8,476 nucleotides of DNA from Actinomycetota bacterium (GCA_030839105.1 JAUZEI010000258.1:1-8476); one strand, 5' to 3'. Shown: positions 1-5,637, numbered from the stretch's first letter. Translations and numbers: made by a program. Notes: generated by a model not told the origin, from the letters alone.

Positions 1-1
1 C

Positions 2-535
2 CGCGCAGACACCCCGTAGATCGCGCGGCCGGACACCAGGCCGGAGCGCGCCGACCATGGCGTCGAGTCCGTCCCTCGCCACGACCGAGGCGCGCTCGAC
101 GCCCGCGACCTTCTCCCGGTCGGGAATTCCCCAGAGCTCGGCGAACATCGGACCCGCATCGATGATCTCGGCCGACGGCGCGGCCCGCGCGAGTAACGCG
201 GCCCCCATCGGTGACATCCCGTCGACGCCGACGCGCCGCGCGTCGTAGACCCCTTCGATCGCGGCGAGCGCGGTCACGAGCCGCTCCGGGTTCCACGTGA
301 CGCCGTACAGATGCTCCACGGGAAAACCGTGCGGGACCACCGCGTCGGTGTTGGAGAGCACGTGCACGGCCGCGGGGCGGCGTACGACCACGCAGCCGGG
401 GGAGAAAACGCGCGTCCCTGCGAGCCACAGGCGACCGGCGTCGGAGACGGTGCGGGCATTCGCCTCGCGGCCGAGGAGCAGCGCGTCGACATCACCGTGT
501 GCCATGAGCGACAGGCACGCGGCCAGCCGGCTCAT
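2..535 (-). CDS. M24-family (creatinase/Xaa-Pro peptidase-like) protein, 3' end beyond window
   Basis: Partial gene: 178 codons are visible from the ATG at 535, and the rest lies left of the window. The start overlaps the stop of the upstream M24 gene as ATGA (532-535), so it is probably translated by coupling. Residues 1-130 look like a creatinase N-terminal domain: alternating strands (VDALLLGREANARTVSDAGR, then a VVVRRPAAVHVLSN strand) and a later AEIIDAGPMFAELW segment. Residues 136-175 (GIPDREKVAGVERASVVARDGLDAM, GALRPGVRPRDL) resemble the first helices of the pita-bread catalytic domain. The metal ligands would lie downstream and cannot be checked, so it could be an active peptidase or a degenerate partner of its neighbour. 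It is clearly diverged from that neighbour, so this is not a recent duplication. Family call fairly sure; enzymatic activity unknown. Confidence 0.75.
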   Translation of the reverse strand, partial: MSRLAACLSLMAHGDVDALLLGREANARTVSDAGRLWLAGTRVFSPGCVVVRRPAAVHVLSNTDAVVPHGFPVEHLYGVTWNPERLVTALAAIEGVYDARRVGVDGMSPMGAALLARAAPSAEIIDAGPMFAELWGIPDREKVAGVERASVVARDGLDAMVGALRPGVRPRDLRGVCA

Positions 536-1707
536 CGTGCGCCTCCGTCGTCGAGCGTCACCCGAGAGGAGAGACGCACGTAGCCGTCGGTGGTCACGGC
601 GACGATCTCCTCCGAGCGATGGCCCGCGTCGCCGTCGACCCAGATCACCGGTTCGAAGACGAGCACCATCCCCGGCTGCAGCACGAGCGCCGCATCGAAC
701 TCCGCGCCCAGGTCGGTCCCGACGAACGGCATCTCCGCGCTGTCGGTGCCCACACCGTGCGCGAGATAGAAGTACGAGAGCCACGGGAGTCGACCGTCGT
801 CGAGGCGCGCGGCATCGACGAGGTCGGCGGCGGTCGCGCCCGGCTTCACCCGGGCCAACGCACGATCGACGACCGTGCGCCACATCGCGAACTGGTCGCG
901 CTGGACGTGGTTCGGCTCGTTCCCGATGATCCACGTCGCGCCGAAGTCGGAGGCGTAACCATGCAGGTTGATACCGGTGTCGATCCACATCACATCGCCC
1001 GCGCGGAGTTCTTCGTCGATGACCGGGATCGGGAAGACGGGCTCGCTCGTGATGCTGTACGGCCCTTCGGCAACGGAGCGAGGCATGACCTGGAACACCG
1101 GATCGACCGTGTTCGCGGTCGCGCCCAGCTCCGCGACGGCGCGGAGAAATGCTCCGGACAACTCGCGCGGTAGTCGCCCGGGCTGCGCGAGCGGCCGCAC
1201 GACGTGCATCGCGGTCTCGTTGATCGACTGCGCGCGCCGGATGCACTCGAGCTCGTCCGCCGTCTTCGTCACCTTCGCCGGACCCGTTACGACGCTCGCG
1301 TCGATCACGGTGCGCGACTGCAATGCCTGCCACAAGGGGAAGGGCGCGTCGTCGATCGCGAGAACACCCGCGCCGAGCGCGCGGAGGAGCTCGTCGGCGC
1401 CGGCCGCGGTCTCGACTTCGATCGCACGATGCAGGTGCTCGTCGGGGATCTCGGAAGGCGCGCCCTCGGGGAAGTCGGTGTAGAGGTGCGGCCAGGGCGC
1501 GCCCCGTTCGAGCACGGCGACGGCACGCCACCAGGACGCGCGCATGTGGTCGGCCGCCGGCGCGCGCGCACCGGTCGCGAACGAGACGTTCTGCTGACCG
1601 CACAACACGAGAACGTCGACGCCCGCGTTGTCGAGTGCCCTGTTCAGTTTCGCGATGCGGTCACGTCGCATGCGAGCCAGGTCGAGCTCGCAGATCGGTT
1701 CCGTCAC
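532..1707 (-). CDS. M24-family metallopeptidase, Xaa-Pro dipeptidase/aminopeptidase-like
   Basis: 391 aa, cytoplasmic. Residues 1-145 form the creatinase N-terminal domain and about 155-391 the pita-bread catalytic domain. All five dinuclear-metal ligands of the M24 family are in place: Asp243 (WIDTG), Asp254 (YASDFGATW, the usual 11-residue spacing), His317 (YLAHGVGT), Glu352 (FEPV) and Glu366 (RSEEIVAVTTDG). This supports an active metal-dependent hydrolase. Prolidases and aminopeptidase P cleave bonds next to proline; creatinase-like members have other substrates, so the substrate is open. I chose the GTG at 1707 because it overlaps the upstream gene's stop as GTGA and gives a natural N-terminus (MTEPICELDLARMRRDRIAK). 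The frame stays open further upstream, but only as Arg-rich antisense-type sequence over the neighbouring gene. The downstream M24 paralogue overlaps it by 4 bp. Confidence 0.9.
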   Translation of the reverse strand: MTEPICELDLARMRRDRIAKLNRALDNAGVDVLVLCGQQNVSFATGARAPAADHMRASWWRAVAVLERGAPWPHLYTDFPEGAPSEIPDEHLHRAIEVETAAGADELLRALGAGVLAIDDAPFPLWQALQSRTVIDASVVTGPAKVTKTADELECIRRAQSINETAMHVVRPLAQPGRLPRELSGAFLRAVAELGATANTVDPVFQVMPRSVAEGPYSITSEPVFPIPVIDEELRAGDVMWIDTGINLHGYASDFGATWIIGNEPNHVQRDQFAMWRTVVDRALARVKPGATAADLVDAARLDDGRLPWLSYFYLAHGVGTDSAEMPFVGTDLGAEFDAALVLQPGMVLVFEPVIWVDGDAGHRSEEIVAVTTDGYVRLSSRVTLDDGGAR

Positions 1708-2657
1708 GCCGAGCTCGCCGCGATGCGCTCGGACGTCTGCAGATACACGGCGACAAGTGAGATTAGACCGTTGCGCACCTCGAACACGACCGTCTCGTCG
1801 GTACGGAGCCGATCTTCGCCGTCGTCGACCGTCTCGTTCAGCTCGACCGCGACGCGGCTGCCATCGACAATCATGTCGACGACCACGAGCGCGTACGCCG
1901 ACAGAGAGCCGATGATGTCTTCGAGGTACTTGGCGTACGGCTCCCGTCCTTGGAATGTGTCGCGGTACGGCCCGACGCGCTCGACGTCGGGAGCGAGCGT
2001 GGCGGCCAATGCGCTCCAATCAGCTTTTGCCATTGCATCGAGGTAGCGCTGCACGGTGTCACGTGCGAACGCGGCGTCGAGGATCCGCCGCGATCCCGCA
2101 CCCAACGGCACTTCGGCAACGAGCGCGAGTCCGGCCGGGCTCATCTTGCGCGCGGTCTTCGTGATGACGCCCGGCAGCGTGTCGGGATCGAGACGGGCCG
2201 CGATGTCGACGAGTTGCGTCTCGAGGAACACGAGGCACAGCGCGTCCTCCAAGACCTGCACGTCGTCGTGCTCGGCCGCCCGCACGAGGCCGTCCTTGCG
2301 CACGATCGCCTGCACCCGCTCGATCGTCGGCTCGTCGTAGCCGGTGTCGGCGAGCAGCAGGCCGAGCTCGCGCGCGTGTTGGCCGTGCAGATCCTTGCGC
2401 CAGCGCAGGTAGCCGGAGCGCCCGGCCGGGTAGCTCGTGCGCGGGACCGTCCATCGGCGGAAGTGGTGCCCACGCGCCGCCAGCAACAGAGCTTCGTCGG
2501 CCTCCGGCTTGAGCCGTAGCACCCACTCGGTGACGAGATTCGCGTGGATGATCTCCTTCGGACCGCGACTTGCGCGAACCGTTACGAGCGTCGGATCGGC
2601 AAGGTTCGCGTCGTCGATCGCGGCAAGAGCAGCGCGCAAGCGGGCGGACGGGGCCAT
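1704..2657 (-). CDS. DUF4202-family protein fused to a SnoaL-like (NTF2-fold) domain
   Basis: 317 aa in two parts. Residues 1-195 match the DUF4202 pattern as I know it: an early AIDDAN..DPT stretch, then LLLAARGHHFRRW (57-69), VPRTSYPAGRSGYLRWR (71-87), GYDEPTIERV (106-115) and LEDALCLVFLE (136-146). Function is unknown; the conserved His, Arg/Trp and Glu-Asp residues suggest an active-site helical domain, perhaps HD-like (inference). Residues about 202-307 are SnoaL-like: VQRYLDAMAKADWSALAATL, DVERVGPYRDTFQGRE, and closing strands TDETVVFEVRNGLISLVAVYLQ. SnoaL/NTF2 folds are small ligand-binding pockets or isomerase/cyclase-type enzymes. It is first in a coupled operon with two M24 proteins (GTGA overlap at 1704-1707). 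A TAGGCT box sits 7 bp before the ATG, suggesting a leaderless start. I see no frameshift at the domain junction. Domain calls are from pattern recognition, not a search. Confidence 0.85.
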   Translation of the reverse strand: MAPSARLRAALAAIDDANLADPTLVTVRASRGPKEIIHANLVTEWVLRLKPEADEALLLAARGHHFRRWTVPRTSYPAGRSGYLRWRKDLHGQHARELGLLLADTGYDEPTIERVQAIVRKDGLVRAAEHDDVQVLEDALCLVFLETQLVDIAARLDPDTLPGVITKTARKMSPAGLALVAEVPLGAGSRRILDAAFARDTVQRYLDAMAKADWSALAATLAPDVERVGPYRDTFQGREPYAKYLEDIIGSLSAYALVVVDMIVDGSRVAVELNETVDDGEDRLRTDETVVFEVRNGLISLVAVYLQTSERIAASSA

Positions 2658-2664
2658 CCGCCGC

Positions 2665-2670
2665 AGCCTA
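2665..2670 (-). promoter_or_regulatory. Possible leaderless -10 box for the DUF4202-SnoaL/M24 operon
   Basis: On the minus strand the sequence reads TAGGCT, then 7 bp, then the ATG at 2657. TAnnnT boxes 6-8 bp before a start codon are typical of actinobacterial leaderless transcripts. No Shine-Dalgarno sequence precedes this ATG, which fits. No convincing -35 is seen. Confidence 0.35.
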
Positions 2671-2690
2671 CGCAGCCCCCGCGGCGGAGC

Positions 2691-2823
2691 GCTCGCCGCT
2701 TATGGGTCGCTCGCTGTTTGTGGGTCGCTTGTGCGGCGCCGGCTTCGGGCGGCGCGGGTGGCGGGCCCCGCAGTCGCTCGCTGTCTATGGGTCGCTTGCG
2801 CGGTGCCGCCTTCGGGTGGCGGC
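2691..2823. repeat. GC-rich direct repeats with hairpins in the intergenic gap
   Basis: The gap 2658-2857 carries three copies of a 23-bp unit, consensus GCTCGCYGYYTR followed by TGGGTCGCTYG, at 2691-2713, 2709-2731 and 2776-2798. The last two belong to longer repeats of about 48 bp (2707-2754 and 2774-2821, 6 mismatches) that each end in a hairpin. The first is GCGCCG 2736-2741 with CGGCGC 2750-2755. The second is GCCGCC 2805-2810 with GGCGGC 2818-2823, which also pairs with 2815-2820 around a TTCG tetraloop. A looser fragment (GGCTCCGCTGTCGCTCCG) follows at about 2836. The hairpins lie just after the dienelactone hydrolase stop on the minus strand and could slow or end that transcript, but there is no T-run. 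Otherwise the gap holds no gene I can support. Confidence 0.7.
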
Positions 2824-2857
2824 GCGGCTCGGGACGGCTCCGCTGTCGCTCCGTACC

Positions 2858-3598
2858 TCAGGTGGACTGCAGGCGCGTGGCGAACCAGTCGAGCGCGCGG
2901 CGCCACGCGTCGGCCGCGTCGTCGGGCCGGTAGTCGTCCCGCAGATCGCAATGGAAGCCGTGCCCCGCCTTCGGATAGCGCACGATCTCGGTGTCGACTT
3001 TCGCGGCGCCGAGCGCGGTGCGGAGGGTCTCGACGTCGGCGACCGGAATGGACGCGTCCTGGTCACCGAACAAGCCGAGCCACGGGGTCTGCAACGACCC
3101 GACCTCGTCGACCAGAGCCGGAAATTGGGGGAACCGGGCGTTGACGAGTCCGCCTCCGTAAAAACCGACGGCCGCCCCGAGGGCGCGCCGGAGCGCGACG
3201 AGGAACGACACCCGCCCTCCGAAGCAGAAGCCGACGACGCCGATCTGAGCATCGCCATATCCCGCGGCGCGCAGGTGCGCGAGGGCGGCGTCGATGTCGG
3301 TGAGGATCGAGGCGTCGCTGCCGAGGTTCCCGAAGTGCTCCATGACCTTTTCGAACTTGCCGTACTCGACCACCGCGCCGGGGCCCGAGCGATGGAACAG
3401 ATCGGGCGCGATCACGTGGTAACCCGCGGCGGCGGCGCGTCGGGTCACGTCCTCGATGTGCGGATTGACGCCGAAGGCCTCCTGCACCACGACGATCGCG
3501 CCGCGCGTCTCGCCCGGGGGCTTGGCTTCGTACAGCCGCATCGGGCCGTCGGCGGTCTCGACGATGACGTCAGTTCCCGAGATGCTCGTGTCGCTCAT
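2858..3598 (-). CDS. Dienelactone hydrolase family protein
   Basis: 246 aa alpha/beta hydrolase, close to the usual DLH length of about 235-250. The Cys-Asp-His triad is present: Cys125 in GVVGFCFGGRVSF, Asp181 in GLFGDQDASIPV and His213 in KAGHGFHCDLR. The Glu that orients the nucleophile in DLH is Glu40 (VVVQEAFGVNPHIEDVTRR). No signal peptide, so cytoplasmic. Known family members open dienelactone to maleylacetate in chloroaromatic degradation, but many act on other lactones or esters, and no ring-cleavage genes are nearby, so the substrate is unknown. I prefer the ATG at 3598 (MSDTSISGTDVIVETADGPM), 22 bp after the carbonic anhydrase stop. An in-frame GTG at 3640 would add 14 residues and overlap that gene by 20 bp. 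It is the last gene of the clpP-carbonic anhydrase-DLH operon. Confidence 0.9.
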   Translation of the reverse strand: MSDTSISGTDVIVETADGPMRLYEAKPPGETRGAIVVVQEAFGVNPHIEDVTRRAAAAGYHVIAPDLFHRSGPGAVVEYGKFEKVMEHFGNLGSDASILTDIDAALAHLRAAGYGDAQIGVVGFCFGGRVSFLVALRRALGAAVGFYGGGLVNARFPQFPALVDEVGSLQTPWLGLFGDQDASIPVADVETLRTALGAAKVDTEIVRYPKAGHGFHCDLRDDYRPDDAADAWRRALDWFATRLQST

Positions 3599-3620
3599 GC
3601 CAGGGAAGCTACTCAGTTGC

Positions 3621-4142
3621 TCAGGAGGTTTCGTCGGCACGCATCGTCGCCAGCGATTCCAGCTCGACGAGCTCGCCGCTGTGGACGTCGAAGACGAAGC
3701 CGCCGATGGTGAGATCGGCCGGGAGGAGCGGACACGCGCGGATGGCTTCGATGTCGGCCCGCAACGTCGCGAGTTGGTCGGTACTTGTCAGGAACTTCCA
3801 GCCCGCGGCGTCGACCCCGCGCTCGGCCTTCATCCGGGCGCGCAACTGCGCGTCGGTTGTTCCGACCATCGCGCACTCGGTGTGCTGCACCACACATACC
3901 CGCGTCACACCGAGCAGGTTCACCGCGAGGACGACCGACCGCAACGCGTCCTCGGTGACCCGAGCTCCTGCGTTTCGGATGATCTTGGCGTCGCCGGCGC
4001 GGAGCCCGAGCAGCGCGAGCGGATCGATCCGGGAGTCGATGCACGTCAGCACGGCCAATCCCTTGGCTGCGATTCCGGCTACCCCAGAGTCGTGGAACTC
4101 GCGGCTGTACCGTCGGTTGGCATCGAGCAGATCGTCGAACAC
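3621..4142 (-). CDS. Beta-class carbonic anhydrase
   Basis: 173 aa. It would catalyse reversible hydration of CO2 to bicarbonate in the cytoplasm. The zinc ligands of beta-carbonic anhydrases are visible: Cys34 in the CxDxR motif (TCIDSR, with the Asp36-Arg38 dyad), His87 and Cys90 in VVQHTECAMVG. The AKIIRNAGARVTEDALRS segment after the first motif is characteristic. The short length and layout resemble the mycobacterial Rv1284 type rather than the longer plant or CynT types. The GTG at 4142 is the only plausible start: an in-frame stop lies a few codons upstream. It begins 10 bp after the clpP-like gene's stop, so it is in the same operon. A GAGG lies almost against the start, too close for a good ribosome site, so translation may depend on coupling. 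Confidence 0.93.
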   Translation of the reverse strand: MFDDLLDANRRYSREFHDSGVAGIAAKGLAVLTCIDSRIDPLALLGLRAGDAKIIRNAGARVTEDALRSVVLAVNLLGVTRVCVVQHTECAMVGTTDAQLRARMKAERGVDAAGWKFLTSTDQLATLRADIEAIRACPLLPADLTIGGFVFDVHSGELVELESLATMRADETS

Positions 4143-4152
4143 GCCTCGTTTT

Positions 4153-4797
4153 CTAGCAGGCCCCCTCTACGTGGGGCAGGTTCCGCACCGGCGCCTCGAT
4201 GATGCGGTCGATCATCCCGTACTCGAGCGCGTCCTGCGGCGTGAACCAGCGATCGCGCTCGCCGTCGGCGAGAATGCGCTCGACTGTCTGCCCGGTGTGC
4301 TCGGCGGTGAGCTCGGCCATCAAGCGGCGCATGATCGTGAATTGCTCCGCCTGGATCGCGATGTCGACCGCGTATCCCTGCACCGAACCCAGGGGTTGGT
4401 GCATCAGGATCCGGCTGTGCGCGTACGCGCTCCGCCGACCCGGCGCACCACCACACAACAGGAACTGCGCCATCGACGCCGCGAACCCGACGCACACCGT
4501 CTCCACCTCGCACCGCAGCGTCTGCATCGTGTCGTAGATCGCGAAGCCGGCATCGACCTCGCCGCCGGGGGAGTGGAGGTAGAGCGTGATGGGGAGCTCC
4601 GGCGTTTCGGCTTCGATCACGAGGAGCTGGGCGCAGACCCGTTCGGCCAACGGGCCGTCGATCGGCCCGGTCAACATGACGCGTCGCTGCCGGAGCATGC
4701 GCCGGGAAACGTCGTCGCCGAAACTGACCGGGACCACATCTCGTTCCGATTGCTCCGACGGTTCGGGTGGGGCGGTGGAGTTCATCTGCAACTGCAT
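4153..4797 (-). CDS. clpP: ClpP-family serine protease, proteolytic subunit
   Basis: 214 aa, about the length of canonical ClpP. The Ser-His-Asp triad is present: Ser108 in GFAASMAQFLL, His133 in RILMHQPLG and Asp182 in GERDRWFTPQDALEYGMID. The strand motif ITLYLHSPGGEVDAGFAIYD (70-89), with its oxyanion-hole glycines, is intact. ClpP forms tetradecameric barrels fed by AAA+ unfoldases such as ClpX or ClpC. No unfoldase or second clpP is adjacent here, so this is probably an additional paralogue rather than the housekeeping clpP1P2 pair (inference). It heads an operon with carbonic anhydrase and DLH. The ATG at 4797 is chosen because a TAATCT box lies 6 bp upstream and a dyad is centred on it; the ATG at 4785 is an alternative. 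It is divergent from the SRPBCC/ArsR pair across 53 bp. Confidence 0.93.
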   Translation of the reverse strand: MQLQMNSTAPPEPSEQSERDVVPVSFGDDVSRRMLRQRRVMLTGPIDGPLAERVCAQLLVIEAETPELPITLYLHSPGGEVDAGFAIYDTMQTLRCEVETVCVGFAASMAQFLLCGGAPGRRSAYAHSRILMHQPLGSVQGYAVDIAIQAEQFTIMRRLMAELTAEHTGQTVERILADGERDRWFTPQDALEYGMIDRIIEAPVRNLPHVEGAC

Positions 4798-4807
4798 GGT
4801 TGCAGAT
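4784..4807. promoter_or_regulatory. Operator-like dyad on the clpP start codon
   Basis: ATCTGCAAC (4784-4792), a 6-bp spacer, then GTTGCAGAT (4799-4807): perfect 9-bp arms centred on the clpP ATG (4795-4797). The core TGCAAC-N6-GTTGCA recurs at 4843-4860 with the same spacer length. It overlaps the predicted -10 box, so a bound protein would block initiation. Confidence 0.6.
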
Positions 4808-4809
4808 TA
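4804..4809 (-). promoter_or_regulatory. -10 box of a leaderless clpP promoter
   Basis: On the minus strand TAATCT is followed by GCAACC and then the ATG at 4797, giving a start site at or next to the A of the ATG. A G-run lies further upstream, too far away for a normal Shine-Dalgarno. No clear -35. Confidence 0.5.
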
Positions 4810-4837
4810 GCCCCCCGACCCGCCGCTCACCGCGCGC

Positions 4838-4843
4838 TAGCCT
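4838..4843 (+). promoter_or_regulatory. -10 box of a leaderless SRPBCC-arsR promoter
   Basis: TAGCCT is followed by GCAACCT and then the ATG at 4851. This mirrors the clpP side (TAATCT, GCAACC, ATG). No Shine-Dalgarno sequence lies before the ATG. No clear -35. Confidence 0.5.
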
Positions 4844-4860
4844 GCAACCTATGAGTTGCA
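4843..4860. promoter_or_regulatory. Operator-like dyad on the SRPBCC start codon
   Basis: TGCAAC (4843-4848), spacer CTATGA containing the ATG, then GTTGCA (4855-4860). It has the same core and N6 spacer as the dyad on the clpP start, with centres 56 bp apart. The right arm continues into the palindrome GTTGCAAC (4855-4862). The pair also gives the inverted repeat GGTTGCAG 4798-4805 and CTGCAACC 4842-4849 flanking the whole intergenic space. Confidence 0.6.
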
Positions 4861-5216
4861 ACGAATCCGACCTTGTGGTCGAACGTGATCTGGAGCTCCC
4901 GGCCCCGCCCGAAGTCGTCTGGGAGGAGTTGCCGGGCATCCTCGGCGACGAGGTCGAGCTCGAGGCCGAACCGGGCGGCCGGCTGCACACCCGCGGTGCC
5001 GACGGTGAACGGGTCGGCGTCGTGCACGAGGCCGTACCCAACGAACGGCTCTCGTTTCGATGGATCTCGACCGAGGGCGACGAGGTGCCATCCCAGGTCG
5101 AGATCACACTCGAACCATCAGGTGTCGGTACCGTCGTCCACATGCGCGAGACGCGCCTCGACGGCGCGCATCTCGTGCGTTCCGCGTTCTCCGCCCGCGC
5201 GTGTGCACGTGTCTGA
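4851..5216 (+). CDS. SRPBCC/AHSA1-family protein
   Basis: 121 aa, cytoplasmic. The pattern is that of the AHSA1 branch of the START/Bet v1-like fold: DLVVERDLELPAPPEVVWEEL at the N-terminus (first strand, then the helix that closes the cavity), EPGGRLHT (40-47), GVVHEAVPNERLSFRW (56-71), and the strand VEITLEPSGVGTVVHMRETR (83-102). These proteins bind hydrophobic ligands; bacterial ones beside ArsR regulators are common, but their ligands are mostly unknown. It is shorter than the usual 140 or so residues, and the long C-terminal helix seems reduced to LVRSAFSARACARV. The start at 4851 is set by the -10 box 7 bp upstream. The next gene starts inside its last codons (8-bp overlap), so the two are co-translated and probably work together. 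Confidence 0.8.
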   Translation: MSCNESDLVVERDLELPAPPEVVWEELPGILGDEVELEAEPGGRLHTRGADGERVGVVHEAVPNERLSFRWISTEGDEVPSQVEITLEPSGVGTVVHMRETRLDGAHLVRSAFSARACARV

Positions 5217-5553
5217 GACCCGCTCTGCTCGCGCGCGCCGCGATCAGGTCGATCACGTTTTCGACGCACTCGCCGATCCCACTCGCCGCCGCATCGTGGA
5301 GCACCTCGGTCGCGCGCCGGCCGGCGCGGGGGAGATCGCCGAACGACTCCCGGTGTCGCGCCAGGCCGTCGTGAAACATCTCGCCGTGCTGGAGAACGCC
5401 GGACTCGTGCGGGGCGAACGCGCCGGCCGCCGGGTGGTGTTCCGGCTCACGCCCGGTCCGTTCGCGCAAGCCGCGGGCTGGATGCACGACGTCGGCGCCG
5501 CGTGGGACGGTCGCCTCGACAAGCTGGCGCGCCGAATCACGACGCCACGCTGA
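5209..5553 (+). CDS. ArsR-family winged-helix transcriptional regulator
   Basis: 114 aa. Residues 14-85 form the ArsR winged helix-turn-helix: VFDALADPTRRRIVEHL, then the HTH AGEIAERLPVSRQAVVKHLAVLENAGLV (40-67), and the wing GERAGRRVVFRLTP. The tail FAQAAGWMHDVGAAWDGRLDKLARRI is the typical C-terminal helix of the ArsR members that pair with SRPBCC proteins. The metal-sensing ELCVCDL-type motif of true ArsR/SmtB sensors is absent, so it probably answers to an organic ligand, or to its SRPBCC partner (inference). Start: GTG at 5209, overlapping the SRPBCC stop by 8 bp; a GTG at 5203 is equally possible. It is the best candidate to bind the paired TGCAAC-N6-GTTGCA dyads and so repress both itself and the clpP operon. 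Confidence 0.9.
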   Translation: MSETRSARARRDQVDHVFDALADPTRRRIVEHLGRAPAGAGEIAERLPVSRQAVVKHLAVLENAGLVRGERAGRRVVFRLTPGPFAQAAGWMHDVGAAWDGRLDKLARRITTPR

Positions 5554-5576
5554 ATGGCGCCACGCCGATCCCGGAA

Positions 5577-5630
5577 GCCGGTCAGGGTCCGTGCGCTACG
5601 GTGCCGCCGTTCAGCGGTCCCGCCGGTCAG
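5577..5630 (+). repeat. 9-bp direct repeat upstream of the ferredoxin gene
   Basis: GCCGGTCAG occurs at 5577-5585 and again at 5622-5630. A TACGGT -10-like hexamer lies between them at 5597-5602. It could be a regulator site for the ferredoxin operon but may be chance in GC-rich sequence. Confidence 0.25.
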
Positions 5631-5637
5631 TCTCAAC

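Noticed and set aside
1708..2019. N-terminal extension of the M24 peptidase to an upstream start at 2019
   Set aside because: The added 104 residues are Arg-rich and overlap the DUF4202-SnoaL gene in another frame. The GTG at 1707 fits the family N-terminus and the GTGA overlap.
1204..2046. Plus-strand frame of 280 codons
   Set aside because: Antisense to the M24 peptidase and the DUF4202-SnoaL gene; it shows no recognisable domain.
2691..2823. CRISPR-like array from the repeated 23-bp units
   Set aside because: Spacing is irregular, the first two units overlap, there are no distinct spacers of even length and no cas genes.
2700..2951. Minus-strand small open frame through the intergenic repeats
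   Set aside because: It reads the repeat as Arg/Ala/Pro-rich low complexity and runs into the dienelactone hydrolase C-terminus in another frame; no sign of coding.
2570..3712. Long plus-strand open frame of 380 codons
   Set aside because: It lies antisense to the dienelactone hydrolase and the DUF4202 start, and its product is Arg/Gly/Val-rich with no family pattern. High GC makes stop codons rare on the opposite strand.
4079..5269. Minus-strand frame of 396 codons across the clpP and divergent promoter region
   Set aside because: It is a shifted frame over clpP and antisense to SRPBCC, and it runs straight through the bidirectional promoter. ClpP's own frame has the complete catalytic triad.
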